DNA of 64,000 bases. Origin: Lichenostomus cassidix. Its lineage: Eukaryota > Chordata > Aves > Passeriformes > Meliphagidae. The stretch lies in NCBI GenBank assembly GCA_008360975.2, contig CM039184.1:55828797-55892796 (forward strand), written 5' to 3'. Position 1 is the stretch's first letter. Every line of letters starts with the position of its first letter. The position numbers were made by a program, and so were the translations under genes. The notes under the pieces were generated by a model. The model made no database searches, was not told where the DNA came from, and saw only the letters and a list, made by a program, of their open reading frames with translations. Below are positions 38,901 to 51,369 of the stretch, one piece after another.

Positions 38901-39492
38901 GAGGACTAGGCTATTTTTTTCTATTTTCTGTTAGCCTGTTAAGTATTCTTTAAAAATAAATATAGAAATAAAAATGCCTTTAGAAATACCTTTAAGTATA
39001 TCCTGAAGAGCACTCAATACACTTGAGTATTTAAATATCTAGGAGTGGGATTCAGGAGAGATGGATCTATTCTTTCCTCTGCCACAACCTTGAACCGTAG
39101 TCATTTACCTTCTCTGTGCCTCAGTTAGTGAAATGGGAGTGATACCAAGCTCACCAGGTTCTTGGTGAGGTTTTCTTCATTAATGGTTAAGATAATTTGA
39201 AAAATATCAGGAAATTAACACTGTTGTAATAACAGCTTCAAGAAGATATATTTCAAATTCTTTTTGCCCCTAATTTCTTCATTATTATTTTTCTTAATGG
39301 TAGTTAGTGCTATCACTGATAAGATGCACATCACTGCTAGTAACACTTGCAAGTATGATTGAATAGTGCAAATAGAACAGAACTGTTTTGTAAACTTCAG
39401 GTTTTTAGGCTTGAGTTTAACCATTATAATAAACATTAGATATGGTGTTTTACTGTAATTTATATTTTGTTTTGATTTGTTTTCATTTTCAG
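35941..39492 (+). other. LCORL: LCORL intronic DNA between exons 7 and 8
   Basis: For the long isoform this is the last part of the intron from 30304. It is AT-rich and without coding signal. It holds an alternating TG/CA stretch near 38795-38820 and a MIR-like SINE remnant at about 39050-39200. The exon 8 acceptor region (39450-39492) is T-rich and ends TTTTCATTTTCAG. Confidence 0.75.
39050..39200 (+). mobile_element. MIR-like ancient SINE fragment upstream of exon 8
   Basis: It contains 'cctctgccacaaccttgaa', CCTTCTCTGTGCCTCAGTT and 'agtgaaatgggagtgatacc', then 'tcttggtgaggttttcttcattaatgg'. This parallels the MIR order 'ctctgccactta...ccttgggcaag...cctctctgtgcctcagtttcc...aaaatgggg ataata...ttgtgaggattaaatg'. 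It ends about 290 bases before the exon 8 acceptor. The match is from memory of the consensus. Confidence 0.75.
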
Positions 39493-42400
39493 TTCAAGTT
39501 CAACAGCTGATGCAAATTCAGAGGAAACAGCTAATTTGGAAAAAGAAAAATCAACATTAAACAAAGTTTTGGAGTCTTTTTGTTCATATCACTGGCAACA
39601 GACTTTGGCTATGTTAAAATTCCTAATGCAAGATGAAAATGTTCCTATAGTTTGCAGTTGCAAGCAAACATACTCAGTCCACTCTGAAACTCCCAGTTCC
39701 CTTACTGAAGAGGATGTTCACATTCCATTTTGCAGTTGCAATGGACACATGCTGACAAAAAGGTGCTGTTTACAAAATCAAAGGCCAAACACTTGTTTAC
39801 CACCTCTGTCTGTCTGTATTAAAGATTTCCATTCTTTGTCATGCCAAGCTGTAGCAATTGGATGTATTAAGACAATGGTGAACAAAGCATGTAGTTCTCC
39901 TAAGTACTGTCCTGACAAATTGCAAAATTGTAACAGGCATTCTGTGAAAGCAGCAGCATGTACATATTCAGCTAAGGACTGTGACCTCTTAAGCAGCATT
40001 AAAAACTCAAGCAGATCTCGCAGCCCATCGCCGCCTCCACTATCACCTGTACACAGTAAAGAATTTGAGTCGTTGGAAGGAACAGTTATGGATTTTCCAG
40101 CTTTAGACAACAACAAACTTGAAATATCCATCAACCAACCTCCATCCCTCTTGCCAGCTGAAGGAAGCAAAGGAGAATTTGAGTATGAAGGTAAAATATG
40201 CAGAGGAAAAGAGATTGAATGTTCCGATGGAGCACTGGTATCAGCAGAGCAAGAAAGCAGTGATGATTATAGGAACTCTGAGAAAGGTGAACATTCTGCC
40301 ATTTTTCAAGATTTAATGGACCGCATTAATGAGAAGTTGAAATCGATAGACACTACAGATCTAGCAACAAATCTTGTAAAACTTTCTAGCAGTGACAGGG
40401 CACCAGACAATGATGTCAAATTAGGCGACTTCATAACTTCTCTTCTGCATAATGCTAAGGCAAGTGATTACAGCTTTATGGAATTGCTTCGCCAACATGA
40501 TAAACAAGTGGAAAATAAAATTATCCAGACAAGATTTCGCAAGCGTCAGGAAACTTTATTTGCAACGTACAATTCTCCTGATTCACCAGTCATTCGACGA
40601 CAGTCTTTGCAAATCAAGAGGGAGCTTGCAAGCCTTGATGAAACTCTTGTAAGAAAAAAGTCAATTTCTGAGAGAAATGCAAAGAAATCTACAAAAAAAA
40701 TTGATAAAATGCATCCAAATAAAAGGCATAGTTTTTCTGTGATAGAAGATGAGACTTTGCAACATCTTGAAAGGAATCCATGTGTGAATTGCCAAACCAA
40801 ACCAATGTGCTTTCCAGTACACCAAGCAGAGTCTTTCAAACTACCTCTTGCTAATTTTCAAACCAGCTCCAGCTTTCTAGTTCTTTCAGAAAACAGTGCT
40901 ATTGCAGCCAGTCAGGCAAAACTCCCAAATACACAAGGAGATTGTGCAACCTTAAAAGAGACTGGTCAGATTCCTCTGAAGGATGAGAGTAATGAAATCT
41001 TGGGCAGAACTAAACGTAACATTGTGCCTCCTGGGTGGTACTCTGTGTATGTAACAAACAATATCATGTTCAGAAAGTCATCCAGTGCAAAAAAGTCTTT
41101 GAAAAGTTTGGAAAAAATGAAAATAAATAAAAATGTTCATGCTGAAAGATGCAGTGACATAAATATAAGCAAAATTGTGAGAGACACTAATCTGCAAGTT
41201 GTTGTTGAGCGTTTAGAAGATACAATAAACTTAGCGAGAAAGACTAACAACTCCTTGGATAGTTACAAAATAAGCCAAAAATTAAAAGATAATGCTTATG
41301 AACAGGTTATAAACCCAGCTACCAGAAGGGGCTTACCTTTCACTCTGAGTGAAATGGGATGCACAGGACAAAGCTTCCTTCCACATTCACATGTACCAAG
41401 CAGCAGTAAAATCAAAGCAATTTGTGTCACAACAAACACACAAGAAACGGTTATGGATCAAGAAATTAATGAGAGCCTTTTGAAATCTCTGACCTTTAAT
41501 TCAACTGGTTCAACTTCCACTAACGGGGACTTGCATGTAACATCTGAAGCTGGGGAGATCTCATCTCCCTTAAACTACTCTAGTCCTATTAAGCTTATGT
41601 TTGTCTCAGAAGTTAATAGTCGTGAAGGAGTCAAATACACTTTGACATCTGCAGCTGCATCTTCTAAGGGAAGCACGGATCTTTCTTTGTTTCAGGGGCA
41701 CACAAACACTCTGTTAGACAAACAGGCCACAGGAGATCTTTCTCATGCAGTCTGTGTCAAGGGTTGTGATTGCAGCGAAAATGATACTAAGGAGGGGTCA
41801 AGCTGTGTTTATGCAGAAGCAATTACAAGCTCTTGTCCAGTTGGTCAGACTAACTTAAATGACTCGAAAAAGAATGATGAAGTTGTGGAGAAATCAAGCA
41901 GTAGTAGTGAATCAGTTTTGAAAAGAAAACCTGGTAGACCAAAGAAAATAGGTCCTCAAGTAGTTAAGCAGGTTAAGAGACCTATTGGACGGCCTCCAAA
42001 ACCAAAAGTAAACAGTGAAAGCACAAAACCTAAACCTGAACTTGGCTATGGTGGTAAAAGTGTCAAGTCTGATGCAGCAGTAATGGAGGAAGTTAACAGC
42101 AACAAAAATATTACTGTGACAGTTGTTTTTGGAAGGTCAAGAAGAACTAAGAGACATGTTTCTGAAGGTAATGTAAATCTAATCAGCATTCTGCCCAGAC
42201 AACACATGGATTCTCATTTTGCCAATGATCCCAGCAAAGCAAGGCACAATGCAGAAACTGGAAATGCTTTGCCTGAAATGATAAAAGGCTTCCAGAACCC
42301 TGCAGAAAAGGAGGTCTCTGGTTATGACTATGTCAGGCCTATCAAGAGTAACCTGGCATCACCACATCCTTGCAGCAATGTTATACGTCAGATTAAGAAA

Positions 42401-44398
42401 CCATTAACCACCGTTCGAAAACCTGGCAGGCCAGCAAAAGTAAAGATTTCCGGCATATCAGTGACTTTTAATAGATTTTCACCTCAGGAAAGAAAAGTGA
42501 GCATCAGCAATGGTTTGCCTCCTTTGCAACAGCAGAATGTGTTAGAAAAAAACATACCACAGGAAAGAAAAAATCAACTGTGCAATAATATGGGTCAAGT
42601 AAAAAACATACAGAAAGATTCTGGGGAGAGTGGATCACACAATGTTACTACAACAGTGTCAAGAAAACGTGAAATTCCATCAAGACATTCTGCTAGAGAC
42701 AAAAAACCTTCACTGCATTTTTTGCATTCATTAGCATCTTCTAGTGCATTTACTTGTAGAAGTGCCTTACTACACAAATCTTACAAACTCCATTTGAAAA
42801 AAGCTAAAGAGCGAAAGGAAAAACTTACACAGTCAAATCAGAGCACAACATCCAAAGATACCTCAGAACTGAGAAATTCAGGAAATGCTCAAAAGGATCT
42901 TAAGGATGGTGAATTCGGGCCCATTAATGAAGTATCATCGGATCCCATATTTTCATCAAATCCCTCTCTCAGGTGGTGGCCTACTTCCACTTCAAGTGAC
43001 ACTTTGTTGGAAGAACTAAACAATAGATTTGAACAGATAACTAATACTTGGTTGCGAGTGGGGGGAAGTGAGTTTGAAAAATGTGTATATGAAAAAAGGG
43101 ATCCCATTGAACAAGACTGTAATACTGAAATGTCAGACCCTTTAGACTCCTGCCTTGTAGAACTTGAAACATCACCTATAAAAATGCTTTTCCAGAAAAA
43201 GTGTAATATGAATGAACTCTGCACCTGGTTTATGCAAACTACAGAAACACAGTCTCTCTCTCTCGTGAGAAAGGCAAACGCTCGCAATCCCTTAGAAGTA
43301 GTTAGTACTAAAGAGATAAAGTTGGAAACTAAACAATCTGATCCTAGTACTTGCCCTTTCAGAAAGCACTTTAAAAAGTTTGCACTATCCTCCCCTTCAA
43401 AACCAGCAGGGAAATTGCAAATATTACATAACATGGTGAGGTCTCCAGTCTTAAGCATGAAAAGTAATTTCACTTTAGCCAGATTAAAAAGAAATGAATT
43501 TAAGAAGTTGCAGCGTGATAGGTGGGGACAAACAAAAAAGCTCTATAATCAGGCTTCTGGAGGCTGGAAATCAAAAAAGAAAAATATGAAGTTATTTTGC
43601 CAAAGCCAATTGTTTAAAAGTACAAGTGGGGAAACCAATGATGAAAGCTCCCAAGGACCCAAGCTCCAGGAGAAAAATACAGTAGAAATCCAGCCTACTG
43701 AGAATTTGGTAGAGTCTCAGAATAGCCTCTTGCCAACTGAAAACGAAGCCAGAGATGCATTTGTTCAACAGATGATGGGATCTTCTGACTTTAACCCACA
43801 TCCTGGTTTAGCAAATATACTTAAGTCACATTCAGAGTCGAATGGAACCATTTGTTGCCAGCAAAATGTTAGAAAAGAACAAAGCCAAGATAAACTGTTT
43901 CAAAATACTTGGAAAGCCAAAACCTTTAAAGACTGTAGGATATTTCTGAGAAAAATCAACCATATTGAGCAGCACAATTCATTTAAGTTAAATAATGTCA
44001 TTTATTCTCCTGAAGCTGTTGACAGTAAAAGCACTCAGGCTTGTATGGAAGAAAAAAGACATCCTCTTTTAAGGTCCCATTCTACTAAGCAAAATACATT
44101 AATGAAACAAGAAAGTGAAATGGAAACATCTAAAGGATCTAATTCTTCTAAAGTGACTGAAAGGCTGGATGACCAATTTCACAGCAGACAATTAAGTAGT
44201 GGTGTAAACCAGGATGATAATCCTGCTGGTAGTTCTGAAGGTCTTACCAGAATAAACAAAAGAAAAAGTCCACAATGGGAGACCACTGATACAAATTTAA
44301 GAAAAAGGCATAAGAGACAATCATGCAGTAGTGGACAAATGGCACCTTATTACCCAAAGTACCAAGTAGGTAAGTTCCTGTTCCCCCCTTCATCTTAA
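39493..44398 (+). CDS. LCORL: LCORL giant exon 8: long-isoform (PALI2-type) C-terminus
   Basis: The first T completes the exon 6 glycine (GG|T), so the protein reads SVSG-SSSTADANSEETANLEKEK and runs 1,634 codons to TAA at 44396-44398. No start codon is needed, because this is a spliced internal frame. Visible parts, numbered from the codon at 39536: a cysteine-rich N-terminus (about 39-152); an SRSPSPPPLSP segment; the conserved LCOR/LCORL region (about 255-375) with FQDLMDRINEKLKSID and RKRQETLFATYNSPDSPVIRR; three AT-hook-like motifs, RKPGRPKK (41924), RPIGRPPKP (41978) and RKPGRPAK (42416); and a basic region (about 1278-1355) with LARLKRNEFKKLQ. In mammals the long form is PALI2, a PRC2-associated vertebrate protein; by recall, the C-terminal basic region is where PRC2 contact maps in its paralogue. 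The reading frame is intact. It lacks the psq domain of exon 7. Confidence 0.93.
44370..44375 (+). other. LCORL: Consensus splice donor 29 bases before the exon 8 stop
   Basis: The sequence GTAG|GTAAGT near the end of exon 8 fits the donor consensus fully. If used, exon 8 would leave in phase 1 after ...YYPKYQV and lose the last residues GKFLFPPSS. Splicing to the acceptor at 59775 would give a four-residue tail and a stop. It may be unused. Confidence 0.4.
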
Positions 44399-47050
44399 AA
44401 TTGAAATCCTAAGGAATTGGAGAAGTCAAACAACTAAGCACTTTTTTTTTATTATTGCATGTAACTCATTTTAATTTCAGAAAAGTCATGAAATTAAACA
44501 TTGCATAACATCAGAATAATTCAGAAAGTGCAATTTTGAAATGTGTATAATGTTTTGCACCATTCTTTCAGCTCCAATAAGCTAACTAATGTAGGTCAGA
44601 CAGATAAGAAGTCAAGTTCTGACATTCTGAAGTCTATCACAACTGGCTATTGACTTCAAAATGAACAGAATTTCATTCCATTGTGTAGTTTCTCATATTG
44701 TGAGGAGGGGTAAATTATAAAATGAAGCATAAATTCAGTGTATTAACATTTAGCTTGTTTTTAAAAATTCTCTTTGAATGATTTCTGTTGTAAATCTGTA
44801 ATAGTTTTGTAATTTTACAGTAAAATACAGTATTTTGTAGTTTTGAAAAGTATTCAGACAGAGACCATTTTAGTATCTGTTCCATGCCAGATGAAATCTG
44901 CTGACTCCGAGGGGTTTGCACATTGAATCCTTAAAGAACAATTTAAAATGCAAAATTATTTTTGACAAGTACAATATACAGTTACTGTGCTAAATACTTT
45001 GTCTTGGAATCTTTCTAGGCTAGTGTGAAATTAAATCATTTTTTAAAGATAGGTATTTATAAATACATTGTAATACAACTGTGATCTCAGAAAGGCCATT
45101 ATATTACTTAGAAAGCGGATACGCTTGTGAAATTATTTCTTCTTTTGGATGAAGAGATCTCCTTAAACAGAAGTCTCAACTCATTTCAGCAAAATTACTG
45201 AGGTGTAAAATACTCACCAAGTAAAACACAACTTTTGCAATGTGATTTAAATGACTGCCTTTGTAGAAACAATATTGTATTAGCTAATCTGATATATTGC
45301 CCAAATAAAAAAAACTTATTCAAAATATCAGAACAAAATCTTAGGTCCTCCTTTGTATTCTGTATTGTGGAAAAGGATCTCTGATAATAAATGGAAAGGT
45401 TAATTTAAGTCTTAATATAAACAATATAATGGCTCTTGTATGCTTTATTTCTTGTATACTTCATGTGATATATAGAATTCTTCATATTATGCTCCTTCAG
45501 TGTAACCCTGCTTTTTCCAAAGTACAGGGTTTTTTTGATCTATAGACTACTCTTCTGTACTTTAATTCATCAATCTGAGGCCAAGCTCAACATAAATAAC
45601 TTGTTTTTAAGATGTTCAAACTTTTAACACAAAATTGCTGTTTAAAACAAAAGAACTAGAAAAGGAAAGGATAGCATGTATCCATTTCTATATTGCAAAT
45701 GAAGAAAGAGCTCTCTCATACTTGTAACTCATTGAGAAAATGTTACATTCCAATTATATTTATCTGTAAATGTTTTATTTCTGTGGCAATACAAGACCTA
45801 TTACTGTGATACGGTCTCATGTTAGTTTAATTGGGACTCAATTTTATTTACCTGATAACTTTCCTCCTTTAGTTTTGGATCTTCAGGAAATCTGATAACT
45901 ATTTTGATATTTTACATTACTTCATTTACAGTTTTTGTTATTTTCCCTTTTACTCATGGTTTCTCATATCAGCCATTGTCTTTAGAAAGGGTGTGGTTGG
46001 AAGTTCAATGGTAAAGCAAATGTTAAAAGACAAAAAACTATGATTCTGGAATTTTCTCTGCACTTGTAACCCCAGATCTTTCATAGGGGTACTGTTGCAA
46101 TATCGGGGATTGTCTGATATTAGAAGGATGTCCTGTTTTGCTGTGTTGATTCAACATTGTATACTCTCTGCACCAGCCAAGGAAATCATACCAAAATTTT
46201 TAGTCTATATAACTACTCCCTGAAATGAAGCAACATGATTTCTGATTGTGCATGCATGTGGCTTCAAACATAATTCCTGCATCTGGAAGTTCAAATGCAC
46301 ATGAAAACATCATGTTTCGTTCATATGTTCTTTGGATTGTATTTTTGTTTATGTGGAACCATAAACTATATCATTGTTCTGTTGTCGTGCTTGAAATGTT
46401 GCTATAGACACATTTATGGTCAATATTTGAAGTTTTCCTTCAATTTTTGCGGATCTCGGGTCTTACCAAATGTTCTTGAAAAAGAGATGTTTGATGGTTT
46501 TATTGTGAAGCATTGTGGCAGGTGGGCAGAGTGTTGTTACCAAATTTTTATGTATACTTGCTTTTGATTAGCATGTGCAAGCAGGAATAAACAATTGATT
46601 TCTTACAGCTCAAGGTAACCAGAACTAGCCATGCACTCATTGCAGCAACAGAAGAGAGTTAATTGCTTTTTCACGTGGCCTGTTGTATTCAAGATAAGGT
46701 GGCTGGTAGACTCATGGCTCCATTTGATGCTTCTTGCTACTTGACTTCTGAACCATTGCTTCAACAATGCATTTGATGTGTTGAGGGGCAGTTCCCTTTT
46801 ACTGTAAAACTATGTTCTGGCAATTTTAATTTCTTTAACAACACTGGAACACTATTATTCTCTGTTGTGCAAAGAAAATTACATAAACATGTTTACAGGA
46901 AAGCATTTGTTTTCTTTTCACAAGAGTCATTCACTTGTAACACTGAAGGTCACATTCATGTGCTTTGAACTTGGGCAAAAGGTTTCAAGAAAGCCAAACT
47001 AAAATACAAGAAACTGTTCATCCAACAATAAAACTGGGACATGTATAATA
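44399..47050 (+). other. LCORL: Probable 3' UTR of the exon 8 isoform
   Basis: AT-rich non-coding sequence follows the stop. AATAAA signals occur at 45304-45309, 45386-45391, 46586-46591 and 47027-47032. Which is used cannot be told from sequence. The frame at 46295-46567 has no recognisable product. Confidence 0.45.
45304..45309 (+). terminator. LCORL: Candidate polyadenylation signal, exon 8 isoform
   Basis: AATAAA followed by an A-rich stretch, about 900 bases after the stop; a second AATAAA follows at 45386-45391. Confidence 0.4.
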
Positions 47051-50000
47051 CTCCATTTTAGGATGTTACAATATACTGAATAGTTAAAAATCTGCTGCAG
47101 AGGGTGTTGACTTAATACAGATGGAAAAGAGACTGTGAACCTTCTACAGTCGCAGGCAGTGCTGACATCACAGACCTGTGCACTTACCCTTCATCTCAGG
47201 GTGGGAGTTTGCATACAAAAGCTTTTGAAGATCAATTCCTATCACTTAAAGTTAGGATATTTTCATCTAAAATAAACTTTTTTATTTTCTCCCTTACATT
47301 TTGGCTTTTCTTCAAGTAGACTGGAGTTTTAGGACAAATATATTGGATTTGTCAGCAGAGAATACGACTTTTCAATTTTAATTTTTTATTATGTTTGAAT
47401 GTGGTTTTTAAATTCTACCTTAATGAAATTAAGTTAGTGCAGTACTTGAAATGAGAATTTGCTCGTTTTTGTGGTCATTTCAAAGCTGGCTGGAAGAGTT
47501 AAGAATCTTAACTATGAAAACTTTGGTGTTGCGAGTCTAATTGGTCTCTTCATTATGCACATAAATAACAGCTGTAATAATGTCACAGACAAAACTTTTG
47601 TTAGACTTAATTTACATTACCATAAATTTTCTAAAAATAGGAAGGAAAAATTTTGTGGGCTTTTTTTACACATCTGTATTAGCATGCCTTTAATATTCCT
47701 GTATTGTTGCTTATTTGTCTCATGGTAGTGCAATCCAGTAATGATAGGGATACAGATGAGAATCACTTCCCTACTACTGTGAAAGTCTCACACCAATGAT
47801 CTAGTAACAAACAACATTGTTTTTAGCAGGGTTGTGGAGCTGTCTCATGAAGGACCACATTCTACACCCCTAATGAGCAACAAATTTAAAATACTAGGTT
47901 AGGTAAAGTGCAGAGGAGACATAGTGTAACAGTCATTAAATCTGTTGATTTTAAGAAGGTTCTTTTCACAAAGGCTTTTCATCAGAGGGTTACTTGGCTC
48001 TAAAATAAGTTTCACCTGTGATGCAGAGTAAGCACATAAAAATTTTCATACCTGTAGTTGCCAGACAAGAAGTTAGTTTTTCACAAGCAGACATAAACCA
48101 AAGTAAGAGTAATAGTAGAAATGTAGGAAGAATATGAAATAAGTGACTGTTCTCAGTAAGTGGGCCATTTTTAATGCAGAAGGATAAAAGCAGAAAGGTA
48201 CACTCAATATATTGTTGACTATACATGTGTAATAAATCCTTACTCATTTAATGAACTTAATGCTCTCTGCCTCATTCCCTGTAATGCAACAACAGCAGCT
48301 CCAATACCACAGTCTAATGCTCCTTTTTGGTTTACACTCTGGAATTTTACTTGCCAAACTAGATACTCTTCTTCCCTTTTTCTCACATCACATGATCTAG
48401 TGTGGGATGTGTAGGTTTTGGGTGCTGTTTAGTTTTAAACTGTGGTTATTTACATATTGCCTTATGGTGTGCTGTTCCTCATGTTCTTTCGTGGGCTCTG
48501 GGCTAAGGATTTTCTACGTTTGCTTCTTTGAATAATGGACTTTTCTCAAAGAACTCGGCTCTGAATTCTTCAATTTCCTTTACCTGCTAGGAAATATCTG
48601 TAGTTTAGTGCCATAATTGTTAAACCTTTGTGAAGGATTAATATACTCAGTTTTATACCTAAGTTGGGATGCTTTTTTCCTCATTTTATTCAGTATTGTT
48701 TTGCTATCTGTTTTTAATTTTACCTCTTCAAAAGCTGACAAACTCATACTTGCGTTCTCCTGTTTGCCCTCGGTCCTGAGGAAATAGCAACATTTTTCAG
48801 CTCTTTAGGGAACTGGTAATACTAAATAAATATAGGCAATCTTCTGTCTTTCTTTGTAAACCTTTCCCTAGAAGAGAAAATAGTAGTTTTCCGAGGCCTG
48901 CACAGTGCTTTTGAAAATCTGACAAGTACATACCCTTTTTTAAATCCTCTCTTCTGTTAAGATTTTACAGAAGGCTTCAAGGCAGAGCTTCTGTTGCTGT
49001 TAGATAGAAAAGGAGGGAGGTCAATCAACACAGCCTGTGAAGATGTAACTTGTAAATTAAGTATTTATGTAGTCTGACCATGACAGAGCAGATTCATTTT
49101 GCTGAGGCAATTCCACATTTGGGTGTTGAAAATAGTCCTGTTCAAGAAAGAGCTTTAATTTGTAGAGGCCTGTGTACTGTCCTTAGTTTATGGAGTCCTC
49201 ATTAGCAATGTTTACCTCATAGTTATTTAAAGATTTTATTAGGTATTTTGAAAGAAATCAGAGGAAAATGTTTGGAAACCAAAACTACAGGTTTTACCAG
49301 ATTTACTAAATAAAATTATATAGAAATGTGTGATTTATAGATTTGTACCTGAATATATTTGTATAGGGATATGTGCTACGTATGAACTGTGAACCTTTTT
49401 AAGGTGTGATTTAAAGAGAAAATCACTTCTTTGAAAAACTGAAAATAGAACCTCTATTGAGATGCCAATTGGGAAGTTATTTGGAAGTTTTTAGTTTATT
49501 GCTCACAGGGGTTTTCCTAATAGTGCTTTGTAAAAAGCTAGAAAAGTAGCTCTTATTTCACTGATAGTCAAATAAAAGATGGAAATTATTGTAACTGAGC
49601 AATAATTAAAATGTACTCCACACTCCTAACCAGGTTATGACTTGATATTTTGATTGATTGCAGTGTACCTTCATAAAATAATGCTGTTCTTGAGACACAT
49701 CTCTCTCCATCTTCTCCTTGCAATGCACAAGGTGTCATCTTGAATTGCTACAGTTTTCATTCTCCTCCATTGTTTCTTCTTTCCCTTTGTTGGATTGCCA
49801 CCTTTCAGCTGACTGACTTGTTTTCTCATCTAAATGCTCACTTTATATTTCATTCTCAATGTGTGATTTTTCATTAACTTTTATTAATTACTCACATTAG
49901 TAAGTCAGATTATCTGTGTTTCCCCTGCAGTTTTCTACCTTTTTGTAGAAAAGTCTGCACACTTTTTCAAGGAGGCAGATGAGCTCAATCAGGATGTTAA

Positions 50001-51107
50001 GCCATTGCATATCAGCATAGCTCCTGTAGTGAAAATTACACCTTTGCCGTTGGCTGTCTCTTGCTGTGTTGGCTGTCCACTGTTTTTTGTATATCGTGAT
50101 ACTTATTTGTGTTTTTACAGCAGTACAGGATTGGGTTGTGCTTCATCTGTGCTCCACAAGAGCTGCCTATGCCTTTGTCACAGAACTGCCTGTCCTGCAC
50201 TGGTTCAGCAGTGTGTACCAGTGTGATCCTGCTGAGCTGTTAATTCCACAGCATTCCTGTTCCTCACTCAGTTTATTCAGCTCCACCTCTGAACCACAGT
50301 TCAGACCATTCAGGCCTTTACACTGGTTGTTCCACATTTGCCTGCATCCTGTCTTCATACTTTGCTCTCCTTTAGTACCAAGCTTTAATTGATTCTGAGA
50401 TCATGCAGCAGCTTTCCTGTTATCCCAAGCTCTGTTTGTGAGTGCCAACAGATACCCTGCAGAGGATGAGTGCAGTTTTATTCCTGATTTGATTTTTACT
50501 GCATGTTTCTCATTGTGTACTTTGCTGGTCCATTCTGTCTGGTCCACACACCTGCTAAGAGATTCGTAATACCGTGAACAAGATGTCAGTCAGCTTTTGT
50601 CACAGATTTCTTCAAACCCAGGTATGGAAAATCTTTTGTAAAATGCCATACCAACTTTTTGATCCATTGTTTTCATATTGAAGATCAGGTAATTTAATTT
50701 TTTTGTACAGTGTAAACGTACGTCTTTTCCAAGGTCAAGAAGTTTAAACGGATTTTGTCTCCCTATCTCTGTGCTTTTGGGCCAACAGCTCTGGATGCTT
50801 TATAACTTTAGACAAGTTACAGTTTCTGCTGCCATATTCATGGCAAATTGCACATTCTGTTCTTGTGGGACAGGTCAAGCAATTTTTGTTTCTTTGCATT
50901 TTCTTACAACTGTAAGGAGACCATTTTCTGATGCTGATTTCTCTCATGTTCTGGACATCAGTAAAGGCTACTTAGATTATTCTTCAATTTCTTTTGAGTA
51001 CAAGTAATGGTATCTCTTGCTGTGTCAAGAGGATGTAAACCTTTAGTGAGAAACTCAATGATTTATGGAGGCAAGGTTCTCTTTTCTGTATTCTTTTCTT
51101 TGGTTTT

Positions 51108-51369
51108 TGTCGCTGTTGAGCTGCTAGCAGAGAGATAGAAACCCAGGTTCTCAGGCAAGAAAATAAGCGAGTTTATTATTTTGATTTCCATATATATAGA
51201 CTTCTCACAGGTCACCCAGATTGGTCAGTCAAAAACCTCCCCCTAGGCCTAACTGGCCAGGCCTGAACTGCCCAAGTCTTGAGACCCTGTTTGCAAAAAC
51301 ATCCAAACTTTATCTTTGTTTACAAAGCACAGCAAAATGTTCTCACGAGAAAGACCTGTGCTGGTCACA
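51108..51369 (-). mobile_element. Solo LTR of an endogenous retrovirus, copy 2
   Basis: The element is 262 bp, bounded TG...CA, and flanked by a perfect 6-bp duplication GGTTTT (51102-51107 and 51370-51375). It is homologous along its whole length to 2795-3057, sharing TGGTCAGTCAAAAACCTCCC and 'aaagacctgtgct'. On the minus strand the order is CCAAT-like, TATATATA, AATAAA, then a U5 end reading CTCAACAGCGACA. No coding retroviral sequence adjoins it. It is again antisense to LCORL. Confidence 0.92.

Noticed and set aside
39536..39538. TTG at the start of the longest frame as a translation start
   Set aside because: The frame is open back to the acceptor at 39492 and is entered by splicing from exon 6; no initiation is needed.
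39778..40170. 130-codon minus-strand frame inside exon 8
   Set aside because: Antisense shadow of a well-recognised coding sequence.
42889..43473. 194-codon minus-strand frame inside exon 8
   Set aside because: It is the antisense shadow of the long LCORL frame.
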